A DNA stretch of 64,000 nt from M3007 sp037445225 (GCA_037445225.1 JBBIKW010000005.1:124001-188000); one strand, 5' to 3'; counted from the first letter of the stretch, positions 15,704-25,077 are shown. Numbers and translations: made by a program. Notes: generated by a model not told the origin, from the letters alone.

Positions 15704-17179
15704 ATGGCGGACAACAAAAAGGCGGCGTATTTGGGGGGTGAAGAGGAAAGCGAGCGCTTCCGCGACGCTATCGCTACGGTAGATGCCCGCGGCAAACGGG
15801 TATGGATATACCCTAAAAAGCCGCAGGGGCGCTACTATACGGCGCGCAAGTGGATGACAGCTGTATTTGTAGCCCTCTTTTTGACCATGCCGTTCATTCG
15901 GGTCAATGGCGAGCAGTTCCTCTTGCTCAACGTGTTGGAGCGCAAGTTTGTGCTGTTTGGCGCCGTCTTTAGCCCACAAGACTTCCACCTCTTCGTGTTG
16001 GTCATGCTCACCTTCTTGGTGTTCATCATCTTGTTTACGGTGGTTTATGGACGGCTCTTCTGCGGCTGGGTGTGCCCACAGACGGTATTTATGGAGATGA
16101 TTTTCCGCCGCATCGAGTACTGGATAGAGGGCGATGCGGCGCAGCAGCGCCGCTTAGATCAGGCGCCTTGGACGGCAGAAAAAGTCCGGAAAAAAGCGCT
16201 AAAGCACGGCATCTTCTTCGCCATCGCGGTGGTGGTATCGAACTACTTTTTGGCCTATGTGATAGGTGCTGACAAAGTGTTGCGCATCATTTCCGAGCCT
16301 ATCGAGCAGCACTGGGTAGGTTTCCTCAGCATGTTGGCGTTTTCGGGCGTTTTCTACTTTGTCTTTGCGCGCTTGCGCGAACAAGTGTGCACGACCATTT
16401 GCCCTTATGGGCGGCTGCAGGGCGTGCTGTTGGTCAAGGACTCTATCGTGGTGGCGTACGATTTTGTGCGCGGGGAGCCGAGGGCCAAGTTGCGCAAGAG
16501 CAATGCTCTTTCTAATTCCGCTGTTCAGGCCATAAGCCATGGTAATGGCTCGCCGCGCACAGCAGGCGACTGCATCGACTGCAAGCTGTGCGTAGCGGTT
16601 TGTCCGACCGGTATCGACATTCGCAACGGCACCCAGCTGGAGTGCATCAACTGTACGGCGTGCATGGATGCGTGCGACCAGGTCATGGACAAGGTCGGCC
16701 GTCCGCGCGGCCTTATCCGATACGATTCTATGACAGGTATCGAAACGGGCCGACGCCGCATATTCACACCGCGAGTAATGGGCTACACAGCCGTGTTGCT
16801 CCTGCTCATAGCCGTTGATGTCGCCCTCTTTATGGGACGCGGTTTGGTCGAGACCATTGTGTTGCGATCGCCCGGACAGACGTACCAAGAGAAGGCGCCA
16901 GACCGCTTTACTAATCTCTATACGCTTACGCTGATCAACAAAGCGAGTCGCGACTTGCCGGTAGAGCTGCGGCTGGTTTCGCCCAGCGGTGCGGTGCAAA
17001 TGGTTGGACAGCCCATAGCTCACTTGCGCAAGGGAGAGGTGTACAAAGGAGCCTTCTTCATTGAATTGGAGAAGAAGCAGCTCGCTGGCCGCAAGACGCC
17101 AGTAATCCTCGAAATATGGTCGCAGGGGGAACGCATTGACCGAGTGAAGACAGCATTTATGGGGCCAGTAAGCCGATGA
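15704..17179 (+). CDS. ccoG: cbb3 oxidase accessory ferredoxin-like protein CcoG
   Basis: 491 residues. Four or five membrane helices in the first 230 residues carry CGWVCPQTVF and CTTICPYGRLQG. Then comes a bis-4Fe4S ferredoxin region, CIDCKLCVAVCPTGID and CINCTACMDACDQVMD, another helix and a C-terminal Ig-like periplasmic domain. CcoG acts in cbb3 biogenesis, probably reducing copper for delivery to CcoN. It starts 40 nt after ccoP and is followed by ccoH. All expected cluster cysteines are present. Confidence 0.93.
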   Translation: MADNKKAAYLGGEEESERFRDAIATVDARGKRVWIYPKKPQGRYYTARKWMTAVFVALFLTMPFIRVNGEQFLLLNVLERKFVLFGAVFSPQDFHLFVLVMLTFLVFIILFTVVYGRLFCGWVCPQTVFMEMIFRRIEYWIEGDAAQQRRLDQAPWTAEKVRKKALKHGIFFAIAVVVSNYFLAYVIGADKVLRIISEPIEQHWVGFLSMLAFSGVFYFVFARLREQVCTTICPYGRLQGVLLVKDSIVVAYDFVRGEPRAKLRKSNALSNSAVQAISHGNGSPRTAGDCIDCKLCVAVCPTGIDIRNGTQLECINCTACMDACDQVMDKVGRPRGLIRYDSMTGIETGRRRIFTPRVMGYTAVLLLLIAVDVALFMGRGLVETIVLRSPGQTYQEKAPDRFTNLYTLTLINKASRDLPVELRLVSPSGAVQMVGQPIAHLRKGEVYKGAFFIELEKKQLAGRKTPVILEIWSQGERIDRVKTAFMGPVSR

Positions 17180-17205
17180 CGAGAAAGGTCAGCTTTGTCG
17201 CTTAA

Positions 17206-17676
17206 ATGGAGAGGATGATAAAATTCAAAGCTATGAGGTTTCATTGGGGCACTGGTATTGCGCTCGTTTACAGCACGTTTGTACTAACGATACTCGCTGT
17301 GGTGCTGCGTTCGCGGGCACACGATCCGGTATTGGTGCGGCAGGACTACTACCAACTCGATTTGGATTATCAGGCGCACTTAGAGAAGAGGCAACACGCT
17401 GCGGCGCTCTCCGAACCCGTGGCAGCGCGCTATGAGCCCGACAAGGGGGCGTTGGTGCTGCAGTTCCCTCGAGAGGCTGGACGGCCGTCGGGTAGGGTAA
17501 AGTACTATCGCCCTACCACAACGCGCGATGACGGCTGGCTCGACATTCGCACGGATAGGCAAGGGCGCATGGAAATTCCGGCTAAGCATTGGGCTACCGG
17601 GCGTTGGCGCGTGGAGGTCGATTGGAAAGGAGAAGACGGCACTGCGTATTTTCACGAATTGGTAGTGGTGCGATAA
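17206..17676 (+). CDS. ccoH: FixH/CcoH family protein
   Basis: 156 residues: one N-terminal helix (GTGIALVYSTFVLTILAVVL), then the conserved FixH block RSRAHDPVLVRQDYYQLDLDYQ and an extracytoplasmic beta domain. CcoH/FixH is a late assembly or stability factor of cbb3 oxidase. Start codons at 17206, 17215 and 17233 are all possible; the first is given. Its stop codon overlaps the next gene's ATG in TAATG, indicating translational coupling. Confidence 0.88.
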   Translation: MERMIKFKAMRFHWGTGIALVYSTFVLTILAVVLRSRAHDPVLVRQDYYQLDLDYQAHLEKRQHAAALSEPVAARYEPDKGALVLQFPREAGRPSGRVKYYRPTTTRDDGWLDIRTDRQGRMEIPAKHWATGRWRVEVDWKGEDGTAYFHELVVVR

Positions 17677-18374
17677 TGGGTGAATGGCTATGGATGGGAT
17701 TTTCCTTAGGGTTAGCGGGCAGTGTCCACTGCATGGGCATGTGCGGAGCACTCCAATTGGCCCTGCCGGTGAGCCAAGAAGGTGGTCTTCGGTCTGGGTT
17801 TAGGGTGTTGTGGTATCAATTAGGCCGAATATTCGTTTATGCCCTTTTAGGTGTGGCGGTAGGAGTTATGGGGAAGGGCGCAAGTTGGATAGGTGTTCAA
17901 CAATTTTTGTCGGTAGTTGGGGGTGGCCTCTTGGTAGGGGGCGCTTTTTTCCCTATGTGGCTTGAGCGGAGTGCGGTTCGGCTACCGGTGTTGCGCCGTC
18001 TCTTCCCATGGGTGCAACGGCGCATGAGGATGCTGCTGTACGCGCCTGGGCTAGCGAGCGTTTTCGCTTTAGGTGCCTTAAATGGGCTGCTTCCCTGCGG
18101 ATTGGTGTACGCAGCGCTTGCCGGAGCGATCACTACGGCTGAGGGGGTACAAGGGGGACTCTTTATGGCGGCTTTTGGCCTCGGGACGACGCCGCTGTTT
18201 CTGCTGTTGGTAGGCAGCCCTTCTGCCTTGCCGACGGTATGGCGCCGGCGTTTGCAGCGCGTCCAGCCGTTTGTATTAGCCTTTGTCGGTTTGTGGCTCA
18301 TTTGGCGCGGCCTACATGTCGACGCATCGCTTTTTGAGTCGGCGGTGCCCAAGGCTCGCTTGGAGTGTCATTGA
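17676..18374 (+). CDS. Sulfite exporter TauE/SafE-like (DsbD-type) membrane protein of the cbb3 operon
   Basis: 232 residues, six or so membrane helices. It has the paired motifs GSVHCMGMCG near the start and GLLPCGLVYAAL in the second half, which define this DsbD/CcdA-related branch of TauE/SafE annotations. Members encoded beside ccoGH are associated with copper or redox steps in oxidase maturation; the exact activity is not established. It overlaps ccoH by one base, so it belongs to the operon. The true start is the overlapping ATG at 17676. Confidence 0.85.
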   Translation: MGEWLWMGFSLGLAGSVHCMGMCGALQLALPVSQEGGLRSGFRVLWYQLGRIFVYALLGVAVGVMGKGASWIGVQQFLSVVGGGLLVGGAFFPMWLERSAVRLPVLRRLFPWVQRRMRMLLYAPGLASVFALGALNGLLPCGLVYAALAGAITTAEGVQGGLFMAAFGLGTTPLFLLLVGSPSALPTVWRRRLQRVQPFVLAFVGLWLIWRGLHVDASLFESAVPKARLECH

Positions 18375-18474
18375 TTGCCCATCTTGAGCGTCGCGGTGTT
18401 TTTTGCAAAGTACACCTATACGGGCGCGTTCACCTGAACGCAGCGAGGTAAAAATTTCGCTCAAAACCTCATTT

Positions 18475-18505
18475 TTTGTTTTTACTTCGTTTAGCCATAC
18501 TTTTG
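18475..18505 (+). promoter_or_regulatory. Complete Bacteroidota promoter (TTTG-N19-TACTTTTG)
   Basis: -33 box TTTG at 18475-18478, 19-bp spacer, -7 box TACTTTTG at 18498-18505; the TonB receptor ATG follows 71 nt later. It is the best-formed promoter I found in the window. Confidence 0.75.
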
Positions 18506-18576
18506 CCCGGTTCTAGCAAAAGCACCTAAATCTTTTTATCTAAACTATTTCGCTCACTGCAAAACTGCTCTGTACT

Positions 18577-21150
18577 ATGAAGCTACGCTACGCATGGCTG
18601 CCGGTAGCGGCGGTGTTCTTCTCATGTGTGTCGGGTCTTTGGGCCCAGGGTCCCGTGAAAGGAAAAGTCACGGACGAGGCGGGAAACCCATTGGTCGGTG
18701 TGACCATCTACGAGCGGGGCACGACAAACGGAACCATATCCGCTTGGGATGGCTCTTTTTCGCTGTCGGTATCTCGTCCGGACGCAGCGCTGGTGTTTTC
18801 CTACACGGGTTACGCTACTCAAGAGGTGTCTTTGGAGGGGCGATCGGAGCTAAACGTTCAGCTGCGAGAGGGACTGGTTCTGGAAGGTATAGTTATCGTG
18901 GGCTCGCGCGCGCTCAATCGCTCGGTGACCAACTCGTTAGTGCCCATCGATGTGTTGGACGTGCGCCAGCTCACCAATACGCAGGGGCAGCTGGATGTGA
19001 ATCAGCTGCTGCAGTATGCGGCGCCGTCGTTCAATGCTAACCGCCAAACGGGTGCTGATGGAGCGGATCACGTCGACCCGGCCACGCTGCGCGGCCTGGG
19101 CCCCGACCAGACCTTAGTGCTCATCAACGGCAAGCGCCGACACCAATCCAGCCTGGTCAACATCTACGGCACCCGCGGCCGCGGCAATACGGGCACAGAC
19201 CTAAATGCCATTCCCGCTTCGGCCATCGAGCGCATCGAAATCTTGCGCGACGGCGCCTCCGCCCAATACGGCTCAGACGCCATTGCCGGTGTGATCAACA
19301 TCGTGCTGAAAGAAAACGTCAACGAGTTCACCGGCAATGTCAACGTAGGTGCCCACTTGGCTAAGGACAATCCGGATCGCAGCACATTTGACGGAGAAAA
19401 TCTGCAGGTAAACGGCAATTACGGCTTTCGCATCGGTGAGAGCGGCTTTGTCAACTTTACGGTCGACTATTGGTCGCGCGGACACACCAACCGGTACGAT
19501 CCTTCGCTGTATCGGCGTAAGTTTGGCGACGCGCAGGGCACCAACTTCGCCACTTACTTTAACGCAGCTCTTCCGCTTAGTCAGAACGTATCGCTATATG
19601 CCTTTGGGGGCTCCAACTTCCGGAAGACCAACGCCTATGCCTGGAGCCGCGACCCCGGTACAGAGCGCAATGTCGATGCCATTTATCCCAATGGGTTTGA
19701 TCCCATCATCGCCTCCGACATCAGCGATCGCAGCATAAGCGTGGGCATGCGCGGATTGCTCAACCAATGGAGCACCGACCTCAACTTCACCACGGGACTG
19801 AACCGCTTCCACTACTACGGGCGCGGCACCCTCAATGCCAGCTTGGAGGAGCGCTCTCCTACCGAGTTCGACGACGGTGGCTTTCAACTGCGGCAAACTA
19901 CCACTAACCTCACCTTTAGCCGCTTCTTTAAAGATTGGCTCAGCGGAACCAACATCGCCTTTGGTGCAGAACATCGACTGGAGAACTACCAAATCTTTGC
20001 CGGGGAAGAGGCCTCTTGGCGCACGTACGGGCCGGTATACTTTGTCACGCCGGAGGGCGACAGCATTGCGCGGCCGGGTGGCGCTCAGGGCTTTCCGGGA
20101 TTTGGGCCGCAAAACGAGGTCAATGAAAGCCGAACGAATATCGCCGCTTTTGTAGACGGTGAATTTGCCTTTTCGCCCCTATTTACCCTCGGTGCGGCCG
20201 TACGCTTCGAAAACTACTCCGACTTCGGCAATACGCTCAACGGAAAGTTAGCAGCCCGATTAAAGCTCACAGAGGGCCTGGCGCTGCGCGCCTCCGCCAG
20301 CACCGGCTTCCGAGCCCCGTCGTTAGCACAGCTGTACTTTAACTCGGTGTACACGGACTTTGAGTCCGGCGTAGCTGTCGACAAGTTTTTGGCGAAAAAC
20401 AATAGTCCAATTACGCGGGCCTTGGGGATTGAACCGCTCAAAGAGGAGACTTCAGTCAACTTAGGGGCGGGTCTTACCTACAGTCGCCAGGGCTTGACGT
20501 TTTCGGCCGACTTTTACCGCATTCAGATAGAGGACCGGATCGTGTTGACGGGTGACTTTTACAACGACGACGACCAAATAGGCGATGTGTTGCGGGCGCT
20601 CAACGTGGGCAGTGCGCGCTTTTTTGCCAACGCCATCAACACGACGACCAACGGTCTCGACATGGTGGCCGCCTACAGCGGCACTCTCGGCGAGGCGCTC
20701 CGCTTCACGGCAACGCTGGCCGGTAACTGGAACCGCATGACTATCGACCGGGTCAACACCAGCCCAGCCCTGGCCGGAAAGGAAGACTCCTACTTGAGCA
20801 ATCGCGAAAAGCTCTTCATTCTCGCCTCTGCTCCGCCCATGAAGGGCAATGTGACCGTCGATGTTCAGGGTGTTCGTTTTGGCGCCAACGTGCGGCTCAA
20901 TTACTTTGGCCGCATCGAGCTGGAAGACTATATCGGAGAGTTGGACGTATACGAGCCGCGCACTACCATAGACGCCAGCTTATCGTATCGGCTATCGCCG
21001 CGCGTGCGTTGGACGGTTGGCGCCGTCAACCTCCTGAACACCTACCCTACGCGCCAAGATCAGGAGACGGAGGGCGGGGGGCTCTATGATGCCGTGCAGA
21101 TGGGCTTCAACGGCGCTTTCTTCTTCTCGCGCTTGGGCTTCCGCTTCTAA
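18577..21150 (+). CDS. TonB-dependent receptor with carboxypeptidase-like N-terminal domain
   Basis: 857 residues. A signal peptide (about 1-23, ending WAQG) is followed by a carboxypeptidase-D-regulatory-like domain (VKGKVTDEAGNPLVGVTIYE to about residue 105), a plug domain (PATLRGLGPDQTLVLINGKR, IERIEILRDGASAQYGSDAI) and a 22-strand barrel ending in the aromatic FFFSRLGFRF. It takes up a large substrate across the outer membrane using TonB energy. The substrate is not indicated: there is no SusD partner and no binding protein nearby. It is preceded by a full promoter and followed by a hairpin pair before a convergent gene, so it is probably monocistronic. Confidence 0.95.
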   Translation: MKLRYAWLPVAAVFFSCVSGLWAQGPVKGKVTDEAGNPLVGVTIYERGTTNGTISAWDGSFSLSVSRPDAALVFSYTGYATQEVSLEGRSELNVQLREGLVLEGIVIVGSRALNRSVTNSLVPIDVLDVRQLTNTQGQLDVNQLLQYAAPSFNANRQTGADGADHVDPATLRGLGPDQTLVLINGKRRHQSSLVNIYGTRGRGNTGTDLNAIPASAIERIEILRDGASAQYGSDAIAGVINIVLKENVNEFTGNVNVGAHLAKDNPDRSTFDGENLQVNGNYGFRIGESGFVNFTVDYWSRGHTNRYDPSLYRRKFGDAQGTNFATYFNAALPLSQNVSLYAFGGSNFRKTNAYAWSRDPGTERNVDAIYPNGFDPIIASDISDRSISVGMRGLLNQWSTDLNFTTGLNRFHYYGRGTLNASLEERSPTEFDDGGFQLRQTTTNLTFSRFFKDWLSGTNIAFGAEHRLENYQIFAGEEASWRTYGPVYFVTPEGDSIARPGGAQGFPGFGPQNEVNESRTNIAAFVDGEFAFSPLFTLGAAVRFENYSDFGNTLNGKLAARLKLTEGLALRASASTGFRAPSLAQLYFNSVYTDFESGVAVDKFLAKNNSPITRALGIEPLKEETSVNLGAGLTYSRQGLTFSADFYRIQIEDRIVLTGDFYNDDDQIGDVLRALNVGSARFFANAINTTTNGLDMVAAYSGTLGEALRFTATLAGNWNRMTIDRVNTSPALAGKEDSYLSNREKLFILASAPPMKGNVTVDVQGVRFGANVRLNYFGRIELEDYIGELDVYEPRTTIDASLSYRLSPRVRWTVGAVNLLNTYPTRQDQETEGGGLYDAVQMGFNGAFFFSRLGFRF

Positions 21151-21153
21151 GAA

Positions 21154-21207
21154 CCCGAGCCCTCTCGGGGCGGGGCGGTCGGCCTGCTAAGGGTTGGCCG
21201 CTCCGCC
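21154..21207. terminator. Convergent hairpin pair
   Basis: CCCGAG/CTCGGG (21154-21169, loop CCCT) sits after the TonB receptor. An imperfect GGCGGTCGGCC/GGCCGCTCCGCC hairpin (about 21174-21207) abuts the convergent glycosylphosphotransferase stop. Neither has a T-tract. Confidence 0.4.
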
Positions 21208-22635
21208 TTACTTGCCGCGGCCTTGCAGTAAGACCAGCACTGTGTAGAAGAGGATTTTGAAGTCGAGCGCTAAGGACATGTTTTCTATGTACAGCAAGTC
21301 GAACTTAAGTCGCTGAAGCATCTCCCCTACGGAGGAGGCATAGCCGTATTTTACTTGGCCCCAAGAGGTGATGCCGGGGCGCACCTTGAGGAGGTGGCGG
21401 TAATGCGGGTTGTGCTGCAGGATTTGGTCAATGAAGTGTTGGCGCTCGGGACGCGGCCCCACTAAAGACATGTCGCCCTTTAGGACATTCCAAAAATTAG
21501 GGAGTTCGTCTAAGCGCCATTTGCGCATGACGGCTCCCCACGGCGTACAGCGCGGGTCGTTCTCTTGCGACAGCTGCGGGCCGTGCTTTTCCGCATCGAT
21601 GTACATCGAGCGGAACTTGTACAGCATAAAAGGGCGTCCGTTCTGACCAATGCGCTCCTGTTTGTAGAGGATAGGGCCGGGAGAAGACAGCCGTACGCGC
21701 AGGGCAATGTAGAGCAATAAGGGCGAGAGCCCTACGAGCATGATTAAGCTCACGACGACGTCGATGGCGCGCTTAAGCACGCGCTGCCATCGAGGCATGA
21801 GCTCTTGGCGGATGTCGATAAGCACGGCTCCGTATACGTGGGTCATTTTGACAGAGCCGAGCAGGATATCGTACATGTCGGGAATGATCTTGATGAAGAG
21901 CCGATTGTGGAAGTCGAAAAGGATGCTCAGGATATTGCGCACTAAGTTGTGTTCACTGGTTTCGATAGCGATGATCACCTCCTCTATGTCATAAGTGCGG
22001 ATGATGGAAGCGAGCTCTTCTAAGGTGCCCAATCGAGGCAAATATTGGGCTAAAGGCGCATCTTGGGCGTTGGAATGGGTTTCTACGTAGCCGACAAATC
22101 GATAGCCAATGCTCTTTTTGCGGTTAGCAATATCGCGATACAACTCGACAGCGTTTTGGTTGCCGCCGATGAGCAGTGTATTGAAAGCGACAGCGCCCTC
22201 CTGAACGCGCCGATGCGCGCGAGTGAGCAGGATCAAACGCGTGGTAGCGGTGAGAAAAAAGTGCAGGCAAAAGAGGACGACAAAAGACTGGGCATAGGTG
22301 CGCGGGTCTTGCACGATGTCGTCCAAGATGAGGGTAAAGAACAGCGCTAAGACTCCAAGGAAAGAGGCGAAAAACGTCTTATTGAGCGTATCGACTCGAG
22401 AAAGCCGGTAGATGTCGGGCGAATAGTGGTCGAAGATGGCATATAGCAGGAGCCAAGCACAGGGGATCACTATAGCGCCTAACCACAAATTGGGGTCATT
22501 CCATACCGGAGGCTCCCAGAGGTGGCCTTCGTTGTATTTTCGATACAGGAAGAAGAGCACCCATGCCGACATGGCGGTGATAAAGTCGGCAACGGCATAC
22601 CATCGTGTATCGCGTTGGCGAAGTGTTCGCGACAA
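21208..22635 (-). CDS. Undecaprenyl-phosphate sugar phosphotransferase (WcaJ-type)
   Basis: 475 residues. About five N-terminal helices and a nucleotide-binding-like central domain (TLLIGGNQNAVELYRDI) precede the C-terminal bacterial sugar-transferase domain: KRAIDVVVSLIMLVGLSPLL, the membrane re-entrant helix, YKFRSMYIDAEKHGP, RKWRLDELPNFWNVLKGDMS and LVGPRPER. It transfers a sugar-1-phosphate from a UDP-sugar to undecaprenyl phosphate, the first membrane step of exopolysaccharide or capsule synthesis. No other glycan genes are adjacent, so the polymer is unknown. Confidence 0.93.
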   Translation of the reverse strand: MSRTLRQRDTRWYAVADFITAMSAWVLFFLYRKYNEGHLWEPPVWNDPNLWLGAIVIPCAWLLLYAIFDHYSPDIYRLSRVDTLNKTFFASFLGVLALFFTLILDDIVQDPRTYAQSFVVLFCLHFFLTATTRLILLTRAHRRVQEGAVAFNTLLIGGNQNAVELYRDIANRKKSIGYRFVGYVETHSNAQDAPLAQYLPRLGTLEELASIIRTYDIEEVIIAIETSEHNLVRNILSILFDFHNRLFIKIIPDMYDILLGSVKMTHVYGAVLIDIRQELMPRWQRVLKRAIDVVVSLIMLVGLSPLLLYIALRVRLSSPGPILYKQERIGQNGRPFMLYKFRSMYIDAEKHGPQLSQENDPRCTPWGAVMRKWRLDELPNFWNVLKGDMSLVGPRPERQHFIDQILQHNPHYRHLLKVRPGITSWGQVKYGYASSVGEMLQRLKFDLLYIENMSLALDFKILFYTVLVLLQGRGK

Positions 22636-22664
22636 GGGCCGGTGTTTTTTGCGTGAGCGAAAAA

Positions 22665-23537
22665 TTAGAAATGCGAGAGGCGAAGGTTATCGAACATGGC
22701 GGTGCCGGAGACACGCTCAAATTGACCGCTGCTGTTGGGCCGAAGGGCCAAGCGAAATAGGAGGCGGTGGCGCTTTCGCTCGCCTAATGCGGCCAGCGGG
22801 TCGGTGAGATTGAGATATATTTTTCGCCAGGTGTCCGTGGGGTTGAATCGAAAAACAAATTGGTTGTATTCGATGGTGTTCAGACCGTCGTCGGCAATGA
22901 GCCATATTTCGAAAGGAATATCGTTTCGGCGGTGCAGTTCCAACCAGACCTGCCGGGCGGGTGTAGTGGGTAAACCTTCTATGGCTTCTGTAGCGACGTC
23001 GTTTAAGGTGTTGGCCGTATCTACGCGCATGCGCACCGACCGGCCGGCAAAGGCACCTTCAGTAGTGAGTTCGAAGCCGGTTCGAGGGTTGTCGTCTCGG
23101 TCTTGAAGGGCGATGCTGCCGAGGTCGAACGTGCCTCGTTCGATGGTCCAAGGGAAGGTGATGTCGGAGACGTAGTGCGTTTTAGGTTGCAGCGATGTGA
23201 TATTTGCCGGCGTTAAGTCTACCGTTTGCTCATGGCGCTGGAGCATAGGATAGATAGCCGGCGTGAGCAGCTGGCCATTTTCTCTGACGCCCGGAAAGAC
23301 CAGGACATCACTGGGCCCTTCGGCCAAGACGGGTATGGTGGCCGGTATGGAGTAGCCGCCCAAGAATTCGTTATTCACGTATACCCACGCTTCTGTGATG
23401 TTTTGCCATTCGGCACCGCCCAGCGCGTCTACTTGAAACGGTTCTATGCGCAGGTAGGCCGGAATACGCTCCTTTTCATCGGAGCAAGCGGCAGCCCCCC
23501 ATAGGAGAGCACCGAGCAGGAAGTATCTTTTTTTCAT
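22665..23537 (-). CDS. Lipoprotein, unknown function
   Basis: 290 residues from the ATG at 23537, selected because the lipoprotein signal follows directly (MKKRYFLLGALLWGAAAC with Cys18). An upstream in-frame start at 23567 would precede a second basic region and lies close to the promoter. The mature protein is beta-rich, with a PEGA-like first part (AWVYVNNEFLGGYSIPATIPV) and a second domain suggesting a carbohydrate-binding-like jelly roll (RKIYLNLTDPLAAL, FRLALRPNSSGQFER, MFDNLRLSHF). I recognise only this general layout. It is transcribed toward the glycan phosphotransferase gene 29 nt downstream and may share its transcript. Confidence 0.8.
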   Translation of the reverse strand: MKKRYFLLGALLWGAAACSDEKERIPAYLRIEPFQVDALGGAEWQNITEAWVYVNNEFLGGYSIPATIPVLAEGPSDVLVFPGVRENGQLLTPAIYPMLQRHEQTVDLTPANITSLQPKTHYVSDITFPWTIERGTFDLGSIALQDRDDNPRTGFELTTEGAFAGRSVRMRVDTANTLNDVATEAIEGLPTTPARQVWLELHRRNDIPFEIWLIADDGLNTIEYNQFVFRFNPTDTWRKIYLNLTDPLAALGERKRHRLLFRLALRPNSSGQFERVSGTAMFDNLRLSHF

Positions 23538-23577
23538 ACCAAATAGTGGTTCGGGCGCTGAACGCACCGAGCAAAGG

Positions 23578-23585
23578 CAAAGATA
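23578..23585 (-). promoter_or_regulatory. Bacteroidota -7 promoter element (TATCTTTG)
   Basis: Minus-strand TAnnTTTG match 40 nt before the lipoprotein ATG, in the short gap after the photolyase gene. Confidence 0.6.
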
Positions 23586-23600
23586 GAGGTGGTGGGGCGT

Positions 23601-25028
23601 TCAAACGCGAGCCCATTTTTCGATGCGAACGATGGGCTTCGGATAGCCGTTGACGCGCCATTGTTGGCGCTCGCTGGCAGAGAGCAGGTCGGGGCGGTGT
23701 ATTTTCTCCTTAGGCACATGAGCGAGTTCTGGGCACCAGAGCCGAACGAACTCGCCCTCTGGGTCGTAGTTGCGCGCCTGCGTAAGGATGTTGAAGTAGC
23801 GGTCTTCGCGTGGGTCGCTGCCTACGCCGGCCACATAGTTCCAGTTGCCCCAGTTAGAGCAGGGGTCGTAGTCGAGCAGGAGGGACTCGAAATATTCGGC
23901 CCCCATTTGCCAGTTCACCTTTAGGTCGCGCACTAAGAAGGAGGCAACGTTTTGGCGGCCGCGATTGCTCATCCAGCCGGTAGCGTTCAGCTCGCGCATG
24001 TTGGCATCGATGAACGGCACACCCGTGCGCCCTTCAGCCCACAGCTGGAAGCGCTCCCAATCGTTCTTCAGGTGCGACATGTCTTTGTTTTGTGGGCCGC
24101 CCTTGAGGAAGATACGGTTGCGGTGCTTTTTACCCATGAGGCGGAAGAAGTCGCGCCATAACAGCTCGAAGAAGAGCCAGTACGTGCTCTCGTTGCGCAC
24201 GCGCACGCGTTCGTAGCGTTTCAGCTCGTGGTAGATGTATTTGGGCGAGAGGCAGCCGGCCGCTAACCAAGGCGAAAACTTGGAAGAGTAGTCGGCTCCT
24301 ATCAATCCATTGCGCGTCTCCTTATATCGGGCTACGGCATCCGTTTCCCAGAAGTAGTGCCGCAGCCGCTTCAGCCCTTCTGTCTCTCCGCCTTTGAAGG
24401 GAAGCACGGCACGCGGGTCGGGCTCGAAAGGTTCGTGGCCGAAGTCGGTCAGCTGGGGTAGGTCGCCCAGCTCGAGGCCGGGCGGTAGCGGCGGCATCGA
24501 TGTCGGCGAAGGGAAGGGCGGCCGTACAGGCGTTATGTGTTCGTTTTCTTTTCGAAACTGGGTAAATGTGTCGGGCGTATGCTGTACCGGCACGGGTAAG
24601 TCTTGGGTATGGTAGAGCATCTTGCCCCGCGTGTAGAGCAGCTCTACTCCGAACGACCACAGTTTGCGCTCTAAGGTATCCTGAACGAGCTCTTCTTCGT
24701 AGGTGCGCTCACGGTTGCACAGCACCCAAGATGCCTTGAGGCGATGGGCTAACTCCGAGACGATACACTCTGGTTTGCCTACGCGCACCAACAGGCCCGA
24801 GCCCAAGCGCTCTAAATTCTGGCGGAGGTCGGCTACGCTCTCCAAGAGGAATTTAGCTCGAAACTTACCCGTTTTAGGAAATCCGAAGCGCGTTTTTCCT
24901 AAAAACACCCGTTCGTCAAAGACGTATATGGGAATGACCTCGTCGGCCATGCGCAAAGCAGTAGTGATAGCCTCATTATCGTGCAAGCGCAGATCTTGTC
25001 GAAACCAAACGATGGCGCAGCGTTTCAT
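23601..25028 (-). CDS. Cryptochrome/photolyase of the DASH type
   Basis: 475 residues from ATG 25028 (MKRCAIVWFRQDLRLHDN). The N-terminal alpha/beta photolyase domain and C-terminal FAD domain are complete: LIGADYSSKFSPWLAAGCLSP, WRDFFRLMGKKH, RTGVPFIDANMRELNATGWM, SNRGRQNVASFL and DPCSNWGNWNYVAGVGSDPR. The last two blocks and the length are typical of CRY-DASH. Members repair cyclobutane pyrimidine dimers in single-stranded or looped DNA in blue light and bind FAD plus MTHF. Divergent from the DUF5916 gene; no TAnnTTTG element was seen on its side. Confidence 0.9.
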   Translation of the reverse strand: MKRCAIVWFRQDLRLHDNEAITTALRMADEVIPIYVFDERVFLGKTRFGFPKTGKFRAKFLLESVADLRQNLERLGSGLLVRVGKPECIVSELAHRLKASWVLCNRERTYEEELVQDTLERKLWSFGVELLYTRGKMLYHTQDLPVPVQHTPDTFTQFRKENEHITPVRPPFPSPTSMPPLPPGLELGDLPQLTDFGHEPFEPDPRAVLPFKGGETEGLKRLRHYFWETDAVARYKETRNGLIGADYSSKFSPWLAAGCLSPKYIYHELKRYERVRVRNESTYWLFFELLWRDFFRLMGKKHRNRIFLKGGPQNKDMSHLKNDWERFQLWAEGRTGVPFIDANMRELNATGWMSNRGRQNVASFLVRDLKVNWQMGAEYFESLLLDYDPCSNWGNWNYVAGVGSDPREDRYFNILTQARNYDPEGEFVRLWCPELAHVPKEKIHRPDLLSASERQQWRVNGYPKPIVRIEKWARV

Positions 25029-25069
25029 GGCGAGTACAGTTTCACCGCTATAAACGCTCTGTTGACGCA

Positions 25070-25077
25070 TAGGTTTG
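25070..25077 (+). promoter_or_regulatory. Possible -7 promoter element (TAGGTTTG)
   Basis: TAnnTTTG match 104 nt before the DUF5916 ATG; without a -33 box the assignment is tentative. Confidence 0.35.

Noticed and set aside
16199..17023. Long minus-strand open frame opposite ccoG
   Set aside because: No signal peptide, domain or promoter; the ccoG ferredoxin motifs on the plus strand explain the sequence.
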